DNA of 64,000 bases, from contig CATLAL010000002.1 in NCBI GenBank assembly GCA_949878425.1, forward strand, positions 62,001 through 126,000. Reading direction: 5' to 3'. Shown here in pieces: positions 25,845-35,731 of this stretch. Under the pieces are notes generated by a model. The model was not told the origin of the DNA. It searched no databases and saw only the letters and a list, made by a program, of their open reading frames with translations. Each line of letters starts with the position of its first letter. Position 1 is the stretch's first letter. The translations under genes were made by a program, and so were the position numbers. The stretch is from an uncultured Oscillospiraceae bacterium (GTDB lineage: Bacteria; Bacillota; Clostridia; Oscillospirales; Oscillospiraceae).

Positions 25845-26525
25845 TCAGACCAGGAAGTCCGCCACAGCCCGGTTGAAGGCCTCCGGGTTCCTTGCCGCGA
25901 TAAAGTGGCTTCCCGGGATGACAGCCAGGCGGCCGTTGGGCAGGCGCTGGGCGATGAGCCGGGAGTGGGCGTCCCGAATCATGTCCCGGGTACCCACGAT
26001 CACCAGAGTGGGGACCGTCAGATGCTCCAGGGCCTCCGGGGGGATGTGGGGCTCCTCCACCATCAGGCCCAGGATCTCCGCGCGGAGCCTGGCCTGGGGG
26101 CTCCGCCCGGCGAAGCGGGAGGCGATTTTGCAGCCCAGCACAATGGGGAGCTGCACGTGGGGCTTGACCCCGGAGGGGTCCAGGTTCGCCCCGTTGAGCA
26201 CCAGCCGCCGGACCCGCTCCGGGTGGGCCAGGGCGAAGGTCAGAGCGATATTGCCGCCGTCGCTGAACCCCAGGAGGTCCGCCTGCCGGAGGCCCTCCCC
26301 GTCCATAAATTCCAGCAGGTCCCGGGCGAACTGCTCCATGGTGAAGGGCGCGGTTCCCCGGGGGGATTTTCCGTGCCCCCGGGTGTCCAGGGCAAACACC
26401 GTCCGGGAGGCGGAAAAAAATTCCATCTGATGGGTGAAGTAGCTCCCGTCCTCGCCGTTGCCGTGGAGCAGCAGCAGGGGCGGTCCGCCGCCCCTGCGGA
26501 GGCGGTGCAGGCGTATGTCAGACAT
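25845..26525 (-). CDS. Alpha/beta hydrolase
   Basis: 226 residues. Oxyanion region LLLLHGNGEDGSYF, nucleophile elbow GFSDGG (Ser), acid VGTRD and His in PGSHF make a complete catalytic triad. DTRGHGKSPRG is the common hydrolase motif. Substrate unknown. The start is fixed by AGGAGG nine bases upstream of the ATG at 26525. Downstream of the DUF2087 gene by 62 bases and probably co-transcribed; the repeat element separates it from murT. Confidence 0.9.
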   Translation of the reverse strand: MSDIRLHRLRRGGGPPLLLLHGNGEDGSYFTHQMEFFSASRTVFALDTRGHGKSPRGTAPFTMEQFARDLLEFMDGEGLRQADLLGFSDGGNIALTFALAHPERVRRLVLNGANLDPSGVKPHVQLPIVLGCKIASRFAGRSPQARLRAEILGLMVEEPHIPPEALEHLTVPTLVIVGTRDMIRDAHSRLIAQRLPNGRLAVIPGSHFIAARNPEAFNRAVADFLV

Positions 26526-26587
26526 CGTGTTCCTCCTGTAAAGCGGAAACCGGCGCAGCGTCCGTCTGCGCCGGCCCCGGTCTTGAC

Positions 26588-26902
26588 TCAGCAATATTTC
26601 GCGAGAAACGCCTCAAACGGGAGGATGTCCTCCCCCTTCCAGTAGCGCGCGCCGTCGGCGGTCCGGTTTAAAAGCCGCTTGTTGTACAGCTCCCGCCGCA
26701 GAGTGGCCGCGTCGTGGAAAATGGCCCACCAGTCCAGAAGGTCGTTGATCTCGGATTCCGTGTAGATTCTGCCGGCCTCCAGCTTTTCCGCCAGGCAGTA
26801 GTACAGCGCAAGCTTCTTTCTGTGCTTGGCCGGCAGAGCTGTGAACTGCTGCTGATCGTTCATAAAGGGCTTGAGCTCCTTTAACGCGGGTTCAAGATTC
26901 AT
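26588..26902 (-). CDS. DUF2087-domain protein
   Basis: 104 residues. LPAKHRKKLALYYCLAEKLE, RIYTESEINDLLDWW, DAATLRRELYNKRLLNRT and ARYW match the DUF2087 pattern, a winged-helix-like domain usually attached to or beside transcription regulators. Here it stands alone. AAAGGAG lies 12 bases before the ATG, slightly far. Function unknown; perhaps DNA-binding. Confidence 0.8.
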   Translation of the reverse strand: MNLEPALKELKPFMNDQQQFTALPAKHRKKLALYYCLAEKLEAGRIYTESEINDLLDWWAIFHDAATLRRELYNKRLLNRTADGARYWKGEDILPFEAFLAKYC

Positions 26903-26950
26903 TGCTTTTCTTTTCTCCTTTGTGGTCGTTGTGGGCCCTACTGTCCCAGC

Positions 26951-27331
26951 TCCCAGTGAGTGCCTATCTGCTCGATAGCCCCGGGGGTTTTACCCCCGGA
27001 CCCCGGGGAGGTTCTGCGCGCCCGGCGCGGGGCCGCTTTTTGACACCAAAAAGCGGCCGGAAAAAGCGCCAGCCCTGCGGGCTGGACCCCTTGCTTCACG
27101 CAGTGCCGGCAAAGAGCGCCGCGCGAAGCCACTGAGTGGAAAGCGTCCTTCTGCCAGCTTGGCGTTCGTCCGGCTATAGGCGGTTGAAAACCGCCGGGCC
27201 TGTCGTTGGGCGAAGCCCAATGACGGCCCAAAGGAAGGGGCAGATCTACCGTCGGGTGCGCGTCCAAGATGGTTCCTTGAGGGGCGGAGCCATCTTGTAG
27301 GCCCCGCTTCTGCCGAATAGATAGGCATTTT
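26951..27331. repeat. Family B element, long copy with inverted ends
   Basis: Left end TGCCTATCTGCTCGATAGCC (26960) and right end, on the minus strand, AATGCCTATCTATTCGGCAG (27329) are inverted, bounding about 375 bases of non-coding G/C-rich sequence. Internal hairpins include CCGGGGGT/ACCCCCGG and GGCCGCTTTTTG/CAAAAAGCGGCC. No gene can be supported between the DUF2087 start and the lepA duplication. Confidence 0.6.
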
Positions 27332-27413
27332 CTACTCATCCAGCTTCCATACTGCCATGAATGCTTCCGTCGGCAGCTGCACCGTGCCCAGATTCCGCAT
27401 CTTCTTCTTGCCC
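27332..27413 (-). pseudogene. Duplicated 3' end of lepA
   Basis: 81 bases (27333-27413) match the last 81 bases of lepA (27578-27658) with two mismatches. On the minus strand it still reads the final LepA residues ([19 protein letters not shown]) and ends in a stop, with Trp replacing Leu. The copies start 245 bases apart. The 164 bases between hold several hairpins (CCCCGCAAAAT/ATTTTGTGGGG, GGCGGATTCACTCCGCC, GCGTTTTGCGAAGCAAAAC). Confidence 0.9.
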
Positions 27414-27576
27414 GCCCCACAAAATCTTCAATTTTGCGGGGACCCCTTTTTATTAAAATGCTCGGGCGGAGTGAATCCGCCCTCCGCCAAGGTTTTGCTT
27501 CGCAAAACGCTTGTACGCCGCTTTCGCGGCGGCGCGCTTCCGCTCGCGAGGGCAGGAAAAAGATGCTAATTCTCCT

Positions 27577-29379
27577 TTACTCATCCAGCTTCAATACTGC
27601 CATGAATGCTTCTGTCGGCAGCTGCACCGTGCCCAGATTCCGCATCTTCTTCTTGCCCTCCTTCTGCTTCTCCAGCAGCTTCTTCTTCCGGGTGATGTCG
27701 CCGCCGTAGCACTTGGCCAGCACGTCCTTGCGCATGGCCTTCACCGTCTCCCGGGCGATGATCCGTCCGCCGATGGCGGCCTGGATGGGCACCTCGAAGA
27801 GCTGGCGGGGAATGTTCTCCTTCAACTTCTCGCACAGCCGCCGGGCCCGGGGGTACGCCTTGTCCCGGTGGGCGATGAAGCTCAAAGCGTCCACCTGGTC
27901 CCCGTTGAGCAGCAGGTCCACCTTTACGAGGTCGCTCTCCCGGTAGCCGGAGAGCTCGTAGTCCAGGGAGGCGTAGCCCTTGGTGTGGGCCTTGAGGGTG
28001 TCAAAGAAGTCGTAGATGATCTCGTTGAGGGGCATCTCGTAGTGGAGCTCCACCAGGTTGGTGTCCAGGTACTGCATGTTCTTGAACTCCCCCCGGCGGT
28101 CCTGGCACAGCGGCATGATATTGCCCACGTACTCGTTGGGGGCCAGGATGGACACCTGGACATAGGGCTCCTCCGCCGCGGCGATGACGCTGGGGTCCGG
28201 GTAGTTGTGGGGGTTATCCACGTTCACCAGGGAGCCGTCGGTTTTCGTTACCTTGTAGATGACAGACGGCAGGGTAGTGATGAGATCCAGGTCAAACTCC
28301 CGCTCCAGCCGCTCCTGGATCACCTCCATATGGAGCATACCCAGAAAACCGCACCGGAAACCAAAGCCCAATGCCACGGAGCTCTCCGGCTCAAAGGTGA
28401 GGGAGGCGTCGTTGAGCTGCAACTTCTCCAGGGCCTCACGGAGATCCGGGTACTTGCTGCCGTCCTCGGTGTATACGCCGCAGTAGACCATGGACTGGGC
28501 CCTCCGGTAGCCGGGCAGGGGCTCCGCCGCCGGGGTCTCCGCGCCGGTGATGGTGTCGCCCACCTCCGTGTCCCGGACGTTCTTGATGGAGGCGGTGAGA
28601 TAGCCCACCTGTCCCGCCTGGAGCTGCTCGCAGCCCTCATAGCCCAGGGGCCGCAGCAGACCGCACTCCAGCACCTGGTACTGGGCGCCGGAGGCCATCA
28701 TTTTAATGGACATGCCCCGCCGCAGGGTGCCGTCCATGATGCGGAAATAGACGATCACTCCCTTGTAGGCGTCGTAGTAGCTGTCAAAGATCAGGGCCCG
28801 GAGGGGGGCGTCCGGGTCCCCGGCGGGGGCGGGGATATTGGCCACCACGTCCTCCAGCACGGCGGGGATGTTCAGCCCCACCTTGGCGGAGATCTCCGGC
28901 GCGTCCAGGGCCGGGATGCCGATGATGTCCTCGATCTCGTGCTTGACCTTCTCCGGGTCCGCGGCGGGCAGATCGATCTTGTTCACCACGGGCCGGATCT
29001 CCAGATTGTTGTCCAGGGCCAGGTAGGTGTTGGCCAGGGTCTGGGCCTCGATGCCCTGGCTGGCGTCCACCACCAGCACCGCCCCCTCGCAGGCGGCCAG
29101 GGAGCGGCTCACCTCGTAGTTGAAGTCCACGTGGCCCGGGGTGTCAATGAGGTTCAATGTGTAGGTCTCCCCGTCGGCGGCCCGGTAGTCCAGTGTCACA
29201 GCCCGGGCCTTGATGGTGATGCCCCGCTCCCGCTCCAGATCCATGTTGTCCAGGAGCTGGTTTTCCATGTCCCGCTCCGCCACCGCGCCGCACAGCTCCA
29301 GGATTCTGTCCGCCAGGGTGGATTTCCCGTGATCAATGTGGGCAATAATGGAAAAATTTCTGATTTGATCCTGCTTCAT
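27577..29379 (-). CDS. lepA: Elongation factor 4 (LepA), ribosome back-translocase GTPase
   Basis: 600 residues, full length. G1 [10 protein letters not shown]3 DTPGHVDF, G4 NKIDLP; switch region RERGITIKA. Domains II, III and V follow, with the LepA-specific C-terminal domain ([41 protein letters not shown]). A cytoplasmic GTPase that remodels stalled or misaligned ribosomes. AAGGA precedes the ATG. Its last codons are duplicated downstream. It follows the XRE regulator direction-wise but is separated by 49 bases. Confidence 0.97.
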   Translation of the reverse strand: MKQDQIRNFSIIAHIDHGKSTLADRILELCGAVAERDMENQLLDNMDLERERGITIKARAVTLDYRAADGETYTLNLIDTPGHVDFNYEVSRSLAACEGAVLVVDASQGIEAQTLANTYLALDNNLEIRPVVNKIDLPAADPEKVKHEIEDIIGIPALDAPEISAKVGLNIPAVLEDVVANIPAPAGDPDAPLRALIFDSYYDAYKGVIVYFRIMDGTLRRGMSIKMMASGAQYQVLECGLLRPLGYEGCEQLQAGQVGYLTASIKNVRDTEVGDTITGAETPAAEPLPGYRRAQSMVYCGVYTEDGSKYPDLREALEKLQLNDASLTFEPESSVALGFGFRCGFLGMLHMEVIQERLEREFDLDLITTLPSVIYKVTKTDGSLVNVDNPHNYPDPSVIAAAEEPYVQVSILAPNEYVGNIMPLCQDRRGEFKNMQYLDTNLVELHYEMPLNEIIYDFFDTLKAHTKGYASLDYELSGYRESDLVKVDLLLNGDQVDALSFIAHRDKAYPRARRLCEKLKENIPRQLFEVPIQAAIGGRIIARETVKAMRKDVLAKCYGGDITRKKKLLEKQKEGKKKMRNLGTVQLPTEAFMAVLKLDE

Positions 29380-29428
29380 ACCGTATCGTCCTTATTCTTA
29401 ATGATGCTTGACAGGGCACAGCGCGCCC

Positions 29429-30097
29429 CTACTCCTCCAGCTTCCGCACGCGCTCGTCCGCAGTGTGAAAGACCTGGGCCACTGCCTGGGCAAGCCCCTG
29501 ATACCCGGCGGCCAGGGACTGGCCGTCCACGGCGGGGAACTCCCCCTTATACGCCTCCAGGGCCCTGACATAACGGATGCGGGCCAGGGTCATGTCCGCC
29601 GAGAGCACGTCCAGATCAAAGGTCTCCCGGTCGGTGGAGAAATATCCCTCGTTTCCGCCGGCCAGGCGGTAGAGCTGCCGGAACAGCTGGTAGAGGCCGC
29701 TGCCCAGATACGCCCCCGCCTGGGCCACCGCCTCCCTGCTGCCCACCTGGCCCAGCAGATCAAACAATACGCTGGTAGTATTGACCAGCAGCTTTTTCTC
29801 CAGCTTGGCCGAGATGCTGCCCTTCAGGGACTCCTTGGCCTCGCTGGCGTCCGCCAGGTCCTCCGCCTCGATGATGGCCCCGTCCCGGTTCATGGTGCGG
29901 CCCAGGAGGTAGTCCGCCGACACGTGGTAGTAGTCGCAGGCCCGGGCCACAAAGGCCAGGCCCGGCTCCCGAATGCCGTTCTCATAGTGGCTCAGCAGCG
30001 CCTGGCTGATGCCCAGCTCCGAAGCGGCCTTCCTCTGGCTGAGGCCCTTCTCCTGGCGCAGCAGGCCCAGAACCCGTGAAAAATGCTCGTTTATCAT
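29429..30097 (-). CDS. XRE-family transcriptional regulator
   Basis: 222 residues. N-terminal helix-turn-helix (LGLLRQEKGLSQRKAASELG, ALLSHYENGIREPG) of the Cro/C1 type. The remaining 150 residues are helical and carry no recognised sensor; they may dimerise or bind a ligand. A near-palindrome with CAAGT and TATA half sites overlaps the promoter, consistent with autoregulation. Neighbouring lepA is 49 bases downstream on the same strand. Confidence 0.85.
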   Translation of the reverse strand: MINEHFSRVLGLLRQEKGLSQRKAASELGISQALLSHYENGIREPGLAFVARACDYYHVSADYLLGRTMNRDGAIIEAEDLADASEAKESLKGSISAKLEKKLLVNTTSVLFDLLGQVGSREAVAQAGAYLGSGLYQLFRQLYRLAGGNEGYFSTDRETFDLDVLSADMTLARIRYVRALEAYKGEFPAVDGQSLAAGYQGLAQAVAQVFHTADERVRKLEE

Positions 30098-30141
30098 GCT
30101 CTCTCTCCCAAACTGTTCTCTCTTTTGGCCGCCTCAGAGGC

Positions 30142-30192
30142 GGCAATACAACAAGTATAGCATAACAGACGGTATACGACTTGTAAATAACT
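30142..30192 (-). promoter_or_regulatory. Promoter/candidate operator of the XRE gene
   Basis: Minus strand TTTACA and TATGCT separated by 17 bases, overlapped by an imperfect palindrome with CAAGT...TATA on one side and TATACTTG on the other. Confidence 0.5.
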
Positions 30193-30234
30193 TTTTCGAA
30201 GTTTTTCCGCCTTCCTTCCCTCCAGGGAAAACCA

Positions 30235-30263
30235 GGGGAGGCTCCCTCTTGGGGAGCCTCCCC
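30235..30263 (-). terminator. Hairpin, possible terminator of the surface-protein gene
   Basis: 12-bp stem GGGGAGGCTCCC with complement. On the minus strand it is followed by TGGTTTTCCC. It lies 163 bases past the surface-protein stop. Confidence 0.5.
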
Positions 30264-30303
30264 GCTGCATGATAGCAATCATCAGAATTTGCGGCATCAT
30301 GTA

Positions 30304-30378
30304 GGTGCGAACACTGCCCGCCCGTTTTTAACGGAAGAGCATCCCGCAGGCGGGCGATGCCCGCCCCTACACACGAAT
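30304..30378. repeat. Intergenic G/C-rich palindromic repeat
   Basis: CTGCCCGCCCG and CAGGCGGGCGATGCCCGCCCC elements with internal GGGCGATGCCC palindrome. Similar GTAGGGGCG motifs occur at 29410-29430 (minus strand) and 39407-39433. Nothing coding is seen in 30264-30425. Confidence 0.45.
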
Positions 30379-30425
30379 GTCATCTCATTTGAAGCTTGCT
30401 GTAGTATACCCCATTTTGCCGGCGG

Positions 30426-33400
30426 TCAGGCGGCGCGGTACTGGAGGAAGCGCATCAGGACGCTGGCCACCTCCGCCCGGGTGGCCTGCTTCTGGGGGTT
30501 CAGGCTGCCGCTGGAGCCGTTCAGAATGCCGTTGGCCGCCGCCCAGCTGACGGCGTCCGCCGCCCAGGAGGAGACCGTCATGCCGTCGCTGAACCGGCGC
30601 AGGATGTTGGTGGCCTTGGGGCTGCCCATGTAGCGCCAGAGGAGAGTCACTAGCTCCTCCCTGGTGACGGTCGCGCCGGGGTCCGTGCCGTCGGCGATGC
30701 CCTGGCCCCGCACCCAGTTCATGGCGCCCTCGTACCAGACCGTTCCGCCGGAGACAACGCCGCCGCCCATGCGGGTCAGCACGGTCCACAGCATGGCCCG
30801 GCTCATGGTGCCGTTGGGGGAGAAGGAGAAGGCGTCCGTGCCGGTCATGAGGCCCCGGCTGCTGACGTAGGCCACCGCCTCATAGTACCAGGCGTCGGGG
30901 GCCACGTCGGCGTACTGGGCCCCGGGCGGGGGGGGAGTGGGGGAATCGGGCGTGCTACTCCCCGGGCCGGCCGCGCCGTCCTTCTCCCAGACGGCGGTGA
31001 CCAGCAGCTCCCCGGTGAAGCCGGCGGGGATCACCACCGTGTACACCGGCTCGGCCTGGCCCTCGTAGGTCCAGCCAAGGAAGGTGTGTCCCTCCTTCAC
31101 CGGGTCGATCAAATTCAGGACCTGGTCCCGGATGGAGACGGTGTAGTCGGTCTGGAGCCGGCGGGAGGAGCCGCCGCCCAGGTAGTAGTTGATGGCGTAG
31201 GTTCCCGGAGGCAGGTTGGTACCCGCGGCCTGCCAGAGGGCCGTCACCACGGTGTTGGAGACGATGCTCACCGCCGTGCCGGGGGCGTACTCCACGCCGT
31301 TGACCCGCCAGGCCTTAAACTCCCGTCCCTGGGGGGGCGTAAAGGTGCAGGCGGGCAAAACGTAGGTCTGGCCCTTGGGGACGCTGGCCGGAGCCATGGT
31401 CCCGCTGCCGCCGTTGGGGTCGAAGGTGACGGTCCACACGTCGGCGGGAGGCGGATCGGGCGTGTCAGATTTGTCCTTCCACAGGGCGGTGAAGGTGGTA
31501 TCGCCGGCAATGCTGTAGCTGGTCCCGGTGACCCGGACGCCGCCCACGCTCCAGCAGTCGAACTCCTTGCCCGCCGGGGCGGTGAAATTGCAGGACTGCC
31601 AGGCGCGCAGGGTGTACGCGCCGGCGGGGACGTCCTCCACCACCACCGGCGTGCCGGTCCCCTCGCCGGGCTCGTAGGTCACGGTGTAGGAGGCCGCGGC
31701 CGTGGTTTTCCAGAGAGCGGTGACCACCAGCGTCCGGTCCACGGTGAGGGTCGCGCCGGCCTCGGTCCGGGTCCCATCCACGTCCCAGCAGTCGAACTCC
31801 TGGCCCGCCGGGGGGGTGAAGCCGTAATCGGACCAGCTCTTGAGGGTAAGGGCCGTTCCCTTGTCATAGGTTGCAACGACAGGGGTTCCGGAGCCTGTGC
31901 CGGGCTGGATGGTGACGGTGAAGGCCGTGGCGTCCGGGTCGTCCTCCCAGACGGGGGTGATGAGGGTGTCGTCCACAATGGTAACGCTCTCGCCGGGGGC
32001 GTACTCCGCGCCGTTGACGCTCCAGGTCTTGAACCGCTGGCCTACCGGCGGCTTGAAGCTGCACTCAGGCAGGGTGATGACGGTATTTTTCGCTACCTCC
32101 TGGGTGGTCTCCTCCCCTGTACCCGCGCCGGGGCTGTAGGTGATGACACAGGTTTCGCTGTCCTTCTCCCAGTTGGCCTTCAGCGTCAATACGCCGGTGA
32201 AGCCCTCCGGCAGCGTGATAAAGCAGTCCTCCACCACCACGCCGGGGTTCTCGCAGGTCCAGCCGGTGAAGATGTATCCGGCCCTGGTGGGGGGGATCAG
32301 GGGATCAAAGGTGTTCAGCTCATAGGAGCCGTCGTCATACGTATAGATCTTCAGATTGGGGTTCTCCGCCGGCTGGCCGTCGGCGCCGAAGTACCCGCCG
32401 CCATTCAGGTCGTAGGCAATGTCCCCCTCCCACCGGGCGGTGAGAAGGACCATCACTTTTTTGTCACTGACGGGGAGGGTATAGGCGTCCCCCGGCTCCA
32501 GGGCGGCGGGCCCGGGGAGAATCTCCAGCGGACCGCCATCGTCGGGGATGGCGGCGGCCCGCAGGCTCCAGTGCACAAACCGCATGCCGGGCAGCTCCTT
32601 GCCGGCAAAGTGGGCGGCGTAGCTGTCGATGGTGACGGTTACGCCGGGGAACGCGGTGACGGCGGCGCTCTCCATGTTCTCGCCGCCATAGCCCGTGGCG
32701 TAGTTGATGGAAATCTGTTTGTCCGCGTCGTCCCACACCGCCTGGGCGGCGATCACCCGCCGGCCCTGGGCGTCCGGCTGAATGCTGTAGACCAGGTCCC
32801 CGTCAATGGGGAGCAGCGCGCCGGGGGCGTAGTCCCGGCCGTTGATCCGCCACGCCTTGAAGACCTTCCCCGCCGGGGGCTCCGGCACGCTGTCCGGGTC
32901 GTCCGGGTCCAGGGGCGTCTGGGGCTTCAGGGTCAGGGTATAGCCCGCCGGGAGGCGGACCTCCGTATCAATGTGGACCCCCTCCATCGGCGCCACATCG
33001 CTGACAGCGTAGTAGGCGTCGTCTTTGTAGTCGGTGGGGTCAAAGACAATCGTGTAGTCAAAGAGCTTCCACTTGGCGGTCATGGTCACGTTGTCCCGGA
33101 TGCGGAAGGAGCCGCCGGGCGTATACTCCTGACTGGCGCCGCCGGTCTCCACGGACCAGGCCGCGAACTCCCGCCCCGGCGGGAGCAGGATGCCCGCGCC
33201 CAGCGCCGCCGCGGCGTCCCAGGCGGGGACCGTGTAGGGGGTAAGGTAGGGATAGTCCGCCGGGTCCCCCCAGGTCTGCTTGTCCGGGTCCTCCAGGCCG
33301 TTGTCAAAGGTCACCTTGTAGACCTTATCCTTCCAGTGGGCGGTGAACACCACATCCGTCACGTCCTCGGTAAACCGGCAGAAGTAGACGTTGTTGCCGT

Positions 33401-35429
33401 CGGCGTCCTGCCGGACCTGGATCGGCTTATCCACGCCCCCCACGGCCACGGTCCAGCGGTCGAACTCCTTGCCGTTCTGGGGCCGGATGGTGCACTCCGG
33501 AATCACGTACTCCTCGTCGTACTTGACCCGGGTAGTGGCCATGTTGCCCTGGCCCCCGTTGGGGTCAAAGGAGATGGTGTAGTACACGTCCTCCCACCGG
33601 GCGGTGAGGGTAAAGTCCCCCGTGCCGGTGAGGGTGACGAGGGTGGCGGTGGTGTCCGGGTCCACCTGATAGGGCGCAAGGGTCACCTTGGCGTCGGCGC
33701 AGGACCACTCCTGGAAGATATGTCCCGCCCAGACGGGGTCGTTCAGCACCCAGGAGAGCTCCCCGTCCACAAAGTCCTCCACGGTGTAGGTCTTTTCAGG
33801 GTAGCTGGTATCCGGATTGTCCTCCCCCAGGTCGTAGGCAACGGTGTATTTGTGGGGGGTCCACTTGGCGGTGAAGGTGACGGGGATCTCCTCGCCGTGG
33901 GCGTCCAGCTGGTCCGTGTCAAAATCCGCCGGGACGGTAATTTGGGTGCTGGTGTCGCCGTCCGCCCGGGGGGCGATGGTGATGGCGGTATAGTTGCACT
34001 CCCAGCCGGCGAAGTCGTAGTCCGCCTTCACCGGGTCCGCCAGGGCAAATGCAAAGGGGTCAGTGTCAGAGTACTGGAAGCTGGCGGGGTAGGTCCCGGA
34101 GGCGGCTCCCCCCTCGCCCAGCTGGTAGTCAATGTTGAAGGTCTTGGGGACCACCCGGCCCACCAGCACCAGGTGGCCGGTGTACCCGGCGGGAATGCTG
34201 ACCTTGAGGCCGTCAAAGGTCAGCCCCCCCACCCCGCCGGTTCCGCCGGTCAGGTACTCCATGGCCAGGGTGTGGCCCTTGGGCATGGCGTCCGGGTCCG
34301 CCAGCGCCACCTTGACGATCTGGTCCCCGGTGGAAATCTGGTAGCCGCCCTCGGCGAGGATGTTGGCCACCTCCTCGTCGAACACCGTAATGGTGTAGTT
34401 CACCTTCTCCCACTGGGCCTGGAGCAGCAGGGGCTTGTTGTAGCCGGCCTCCAGCTTGACGTCCTTGCCGCTGATGGTGATTTCCGGCTGTACCGGAGTG
34501 GCCGGAAGGTACTCCCACCCCGTAAAATTGTAGCCCGGCCGGGTGGGGTAGTGGAGGGGCAGGACCTGGTCGTAGGCCTCCGAAACCGTATAGGTGAGGT
34601 TGTTCTGGGCATTGTAGGAGTTGTCGCAGTCAGCGGGCATCTGGGCGTAGACGATGCCCGGCGTCTCCGGGACCGTGCCAGCGCCGGAGCTGCCCTGGTC
34701 CCACCAGGCGGCGGTAAGCTTCAGCGTCGTCGCGGTCTCGGGAATGGGATACAGGTAGCCCACCCGGTAGATCTCCGCGCTGTCGTTGATCCGCCAGCCC
34801 ACGAATACGCCGTTGGCGTCCGACCGGAGGACATACGTACACTCCGGCAGCTCGTAGACAGCCCCCGGAATGCGGACGACCGGCGCCATATCCCGGCTGC
34901 TTTCATCCAGCTGGTCGTCGCTGACGACCCCCGGGTCAAAGGTGATGGTGCAGAAGTCCACAGCCGCAGTTACTGTCAGGTTCGCTGTGCGGAGATTGGC
35001 TGTGTCCACGGCCTCCCACTGCTCGGCGCTGCCCGCATAGTAGACATCCGTCAGCGCGCTGCACGCGGCAAAGGCGTTTTCCCCCAGGGCGGTGACGCCC
35101 TCGTCAATGGAGACAGCCCGGATGCTCTGGGCTGCCGCGTTCCAGGGGGCCTGCTCCGGGCCTTCGCTCTCCGAGGCCCCGGCGGCTTCCTCCGCGGAGG
35201 CCGGCTCCCCGTAGTCGTACATCTCTCCCTCGCCGCTGATGGAGAGGATGCCGCTCAGCTCGTCCAGACTCCAGGTCAGCTCCTCCCCGCAGCTGCCCTC
35301 CGTAACCGGCTCCGCCGCCGTCTCGGTATTCTCGCCGGCGTCCGCCGCCTCAGCCGCCAGAGCCTCCCCTGGCAGCAGTGACAGCGCCATGGTCAGAGCC
35401 AGCAGGATGGACAGGAATCTCTTCTTCAT
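30426..35429 (-). CDS. Large S-layer-anchored surface protein with InlB B-repeats and three SLH domains
   Basis: 1667 residues. Signal peptide MKKRFLSILLALTMALSLLP ending ALA. A short BspA-type leucine-rich segment (EGVTALGENAFAACSALTDVYYAG) lies near residue 115. Then about 14-15 Listeria-Bacteroides (InlB B-type) repeats of the form ITFDPNGG...PPxGxEFxxWxVNGxxYxPG. The C-terminal 180 residues hold three SLH domains (YADVAPDAWYYEAVAYVSSR; WYEGAMNWVRGQGIADGTDP; SSWAADAVSWAAANGILNG). Exported, held on the wall by SLH-polymer binding; probably an adhesin or matrix protein. Monocistronic. Confidence 0.93.
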   Translation of the reverse strand: MKKRFLSILLALTMALSLLPGEALAAEAADAGENTETAAEPVTEGSCGEELTWSLDELSGILSISGEGEMYDYGEPASAEEAAGASESEGPEQAPWNAAAQSIRAVSIDEGVTALGENAFAACSALTDVYYAGSAEQWEAVDTANLRTANLTVTAAVDFCTITFDPGVVSDDQLDESSRDMAPVVRIPGAVYELPECTYVLRSDANGVFVGWRINDSAEIYRVGYLYPIPETATTLKLTAAWWDQGSSGAGTVPETPGIVYAQMPADCDNSYNAQNNLTYTVSEAYDQVLPLHYPTRPGYNFTGWEYLPATPVQPEITISGKDVKLEAGYNKPLLLQAQWEKVNYTITVFDEEVANILAEGGYQISTGDQIVKVALADPDAMPKGHTLAMEYLTGGTGGVGGLTFDGLKVSIPAGYTGHLVLVGRVVPKTFNIDYQLGEGGAASGTYPASFQYSDTDPFAFALADPVKADYDFAGWECNYTAITIAPRADGDTSTQITVPADFDTDQLDAHGEEIPVTFTAKWTPHKYTVAYDLGEDNPDTSYPEKTYTVEDFVDGELSWVLNDPVWAGHIFQEWSCADAKVTLAPYQVDPDTTATLVTLTGTGDFTLTARWEDVYYTISFDPNGGQGNMATTRVKYDEEYVIPECTIRPQNGKEFDRWTVAVGGVDKPIQVRQDADGNNVYFCRFTEDVTDVVFTAHWKDKVYKVTFDNGLEDPDKQTWGDPADYPYLTPYTVPAWDAAAALGAGILLPPGREFAAWSVETGGASQEYTPGGSFRIRDNVTMTAKWKLFDYTIVFDPTDYKDDAYYAVSDVAPMEGVHIDTEVRLPAGYTLTLKPQTPLDPDDPDSVPEPPAGKVFKAWRINGRDYAPGALLPIDGDLVYSIQPDAQGRRVIAAQAVWDDADKQISINYATGYGGENMESAAVTAFPGVTVTIDSYAAHFAGKELPGMRFVHWSLRAAAIPDDGGPLEILPGPAALEPGDAYTLPVSDKKVMVLLTARWEGDIAYDLNGGGYFGADGQPAENPNLKIYTYDDGSYELNTFDPLIPPTRAGYIFTGWTCENPGVVVEDCFITLPEGFTGVLTLKANWEKDSETCVITYSPGAGTGEETTQEVAKNTVITLPECSFKPPVGQRFKTWSVNGAEYAPGESVTIVDDTLITPVWEDDPDATAFTVTIQPGTGSGTPVVATYDKGTALTLKSWSDYGFTPPAGQEFDCWDVDGTRTEAGATLTVDRTLVVTALWKTTAAASYTVTYEPGEGTGTPVVVEDVPAGAYTLRAWQSCNFTAPAGKEFDCWSVGGVRVTGTSYSIAGDTTFTALWKDKSDTPDPPPADVWTVTFDPNGGSGTMAPASVPKGQTYVLPACTFTPPQGREFKAWRVNGVEYAPGTAVSIVSNTVVTALWQAAGTNLPPGTYAINYYLGGGSSRRLQTDYTVSIRDQVLNLIDPVKEGHTFLGWTYEGQAEPVYTVVIPAGFTGELLVTAVWEKDGAAGPGSSTPDSPTPPPPGAQYADVAPDAWYYEAVAYVSSRGLMTGTDAFSFSPNGTMSRAMLWTVLTRMGGGVVSGGTVWYEGAMNWVRGQGIADGTDPGATVTREELVTLLWRYMGSPKATNILRRFSDGMTVSSWAADAVSWAAANGILNGSSGSLNPQKQATRAEVASVLMRFLQYRAA

Positions 35430-35658
35430 TGGCAGAATCCTCCCTCATTGTGTATGCTTCTCCATTTTAATACGCGCCGCCCCGAATTGCAAGGAAAAAA
35501 ACGGGGGCGCCGCCGCCCTCTCCGGCGGTCTCCGGGCTCCGGCGGCGCGGACTCTCTTTTCTATTGTCGGCCCGGGACGGCCCCTCCTTAATAGCTCCCT
35601 ATGGATAAAACCAACAGAAAACCCGGAAATTTCCCGCCAGACTTGCAAGGATCCGTTC

Positions 35659-35688
35659 TTGACAAAAGCGCCGGGCCGGGGGTAGGAT
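35659..35688 (+). promoter_or_regulatory. Promoter of the methyltransferase gene
   Basis: TTGACA (35659-35664), 18-base spacer, TAGGAT (35683-35688). Confidence 0.65.
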
Positions 35689-35731
35689 AGAATGCATATT
35701 TATAATCTGTAGCAGCGAAGGGAGACGTCGT

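Noticed and set aside
31086..35381. 1431-codon open frame antisense to the surface protein
   Set aside because: The opposite strand has a signal peptide, repeats and SLH domains; this frame has only composition-driven Gly/Val/Arg/His repeats.
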